47,500 nt of DNA from Prorocentrum cordatum. Lineage: Eukaryota; Sar; Dinophyceae; Prorocentrales; Prorocentraceae. The stretch covers positions 1 through 47,500 of the forward strand of contig CAUYUJ010003938.1 in assembly GCA_963575745.1 (NCBI GenBank), given 5' to 3'. The position numbers and the translations under genes are program-made. Under the pieces are notes generated by a model. It saw only the letters and a list, made by a program, of their open reading frames with translations, made no database searches and had not been told where the DNA came from. This document shows positions 47,401 to 47,500 of the stretch, piece after piece (the first letter of the stretch is position 1; each line of letters opens with the position of its first letter).

Positions 47401-47500
47401 TCCCTTCAAGACATCCGAAGTTCAAGTGCAGCGACCGTCAGCACTGGACCACTGTTGATGACGCCGCCCTGCGAGGTGGAACACGTATGGACCTGTGAAT

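Noticed and set aside
46453-47409. A 318-aa minus-strand frame over the Tpt1-like gene's 3' part
   Set aside because: It crosses the F11 element; the plus-strand readings on both sides of the element look more protein-like and agree in strand with the Tpt1 domain, but this remains open.

Overview
The window looks like nuclear DNA of a core dinoflagellate. The strongest evidence is one exact copy of the 22-nt dinoflagellate spliced leader (DinoSL) at 21267-21288, sitting at the 5' end of a cDNA-like insertion. Supporting signs are the very high GC, the huge load of simple repeats, many short terminal-inverted-repeat (TIR) elements, GC-rich coding pieces whose acceptors read AG|G, and Ty1/copia-type and LINE remnants with dinoflagellate-style motifs. 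A Prorocentrum-like or Symbiodinium-like genome would fit; the species cannot be fixed from the sequence alone. No rRNA, tRNA, CRISPR array or bacterial operon was seen.

Layout. 1-5.9 kb: simple repeats, TIR elements and three short coiled-coil exon candidates. 5.9-6.5 kb: a nested cluster holding a small A-tailed retroposon and two TIR elements. 7.1-7.9 kb: a dead LINE reverse-transcriptase fragment on the minus strand. 7.97-8.6 kb: a 101-bp tandem array. 8.7-13.3 kb: a decayed Ty1/copia-like element on the plus strand (integrase, reverse transcriptase, RNase H). 14.5-15.1 kb: a long GT-rich microsatellite. 15.3-18.6 kb: four short in-phase coiled-coil exon candidates. 18.6-20 kb: TIR elements and a gag-like fragment. 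20.5-22.7 kb: a CCAAGAGGC minisatellite split by the DinoSL-bearing retrogene, which encodes a 250-aa six-helix membrane protein resembling the FRAG1/DRAM/Sfk1 family. 23.7-26.2 kb: a two-frame coding region of unknown function, perhaps retroelement-derived. 27-30.2 kb: degenerate tandem repeats and TIR elements. 30.2-36 kb: more coiled-coil exon candidates among at least five TIR element families. 36-43.2 kb: minisatellites, a perfect TAG tract and further element copies. 44.5-47.4 kb: a plus-strand gene for a Tpt1/KptA-like RNA 2'-phosphotransferase domain protein with a proline-rich N-terminal part, interrupted near its 3' end by a TIR element.

How it may fit together (inference). Short plus-strand segments encoding coiled coil recur from base 2 to about 42 kb. 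Several have plausible AG acceptors and GT donors and an exact multiple of three between them (49, 25, 30, 32 and 26 codons). They may be small exons of one very long coiled-coil gene whose introns carry nearly everything else: the copia relic, the LINE, the retrogene, the microsatellites and the foldback elements. At least eleven TIR element families occur, several in two or three copies, and some have clear target duplications. The two most checkable results are the DinoSL retrogene with its 18-bp target duplication and the in-phase coiled-coil exon series.
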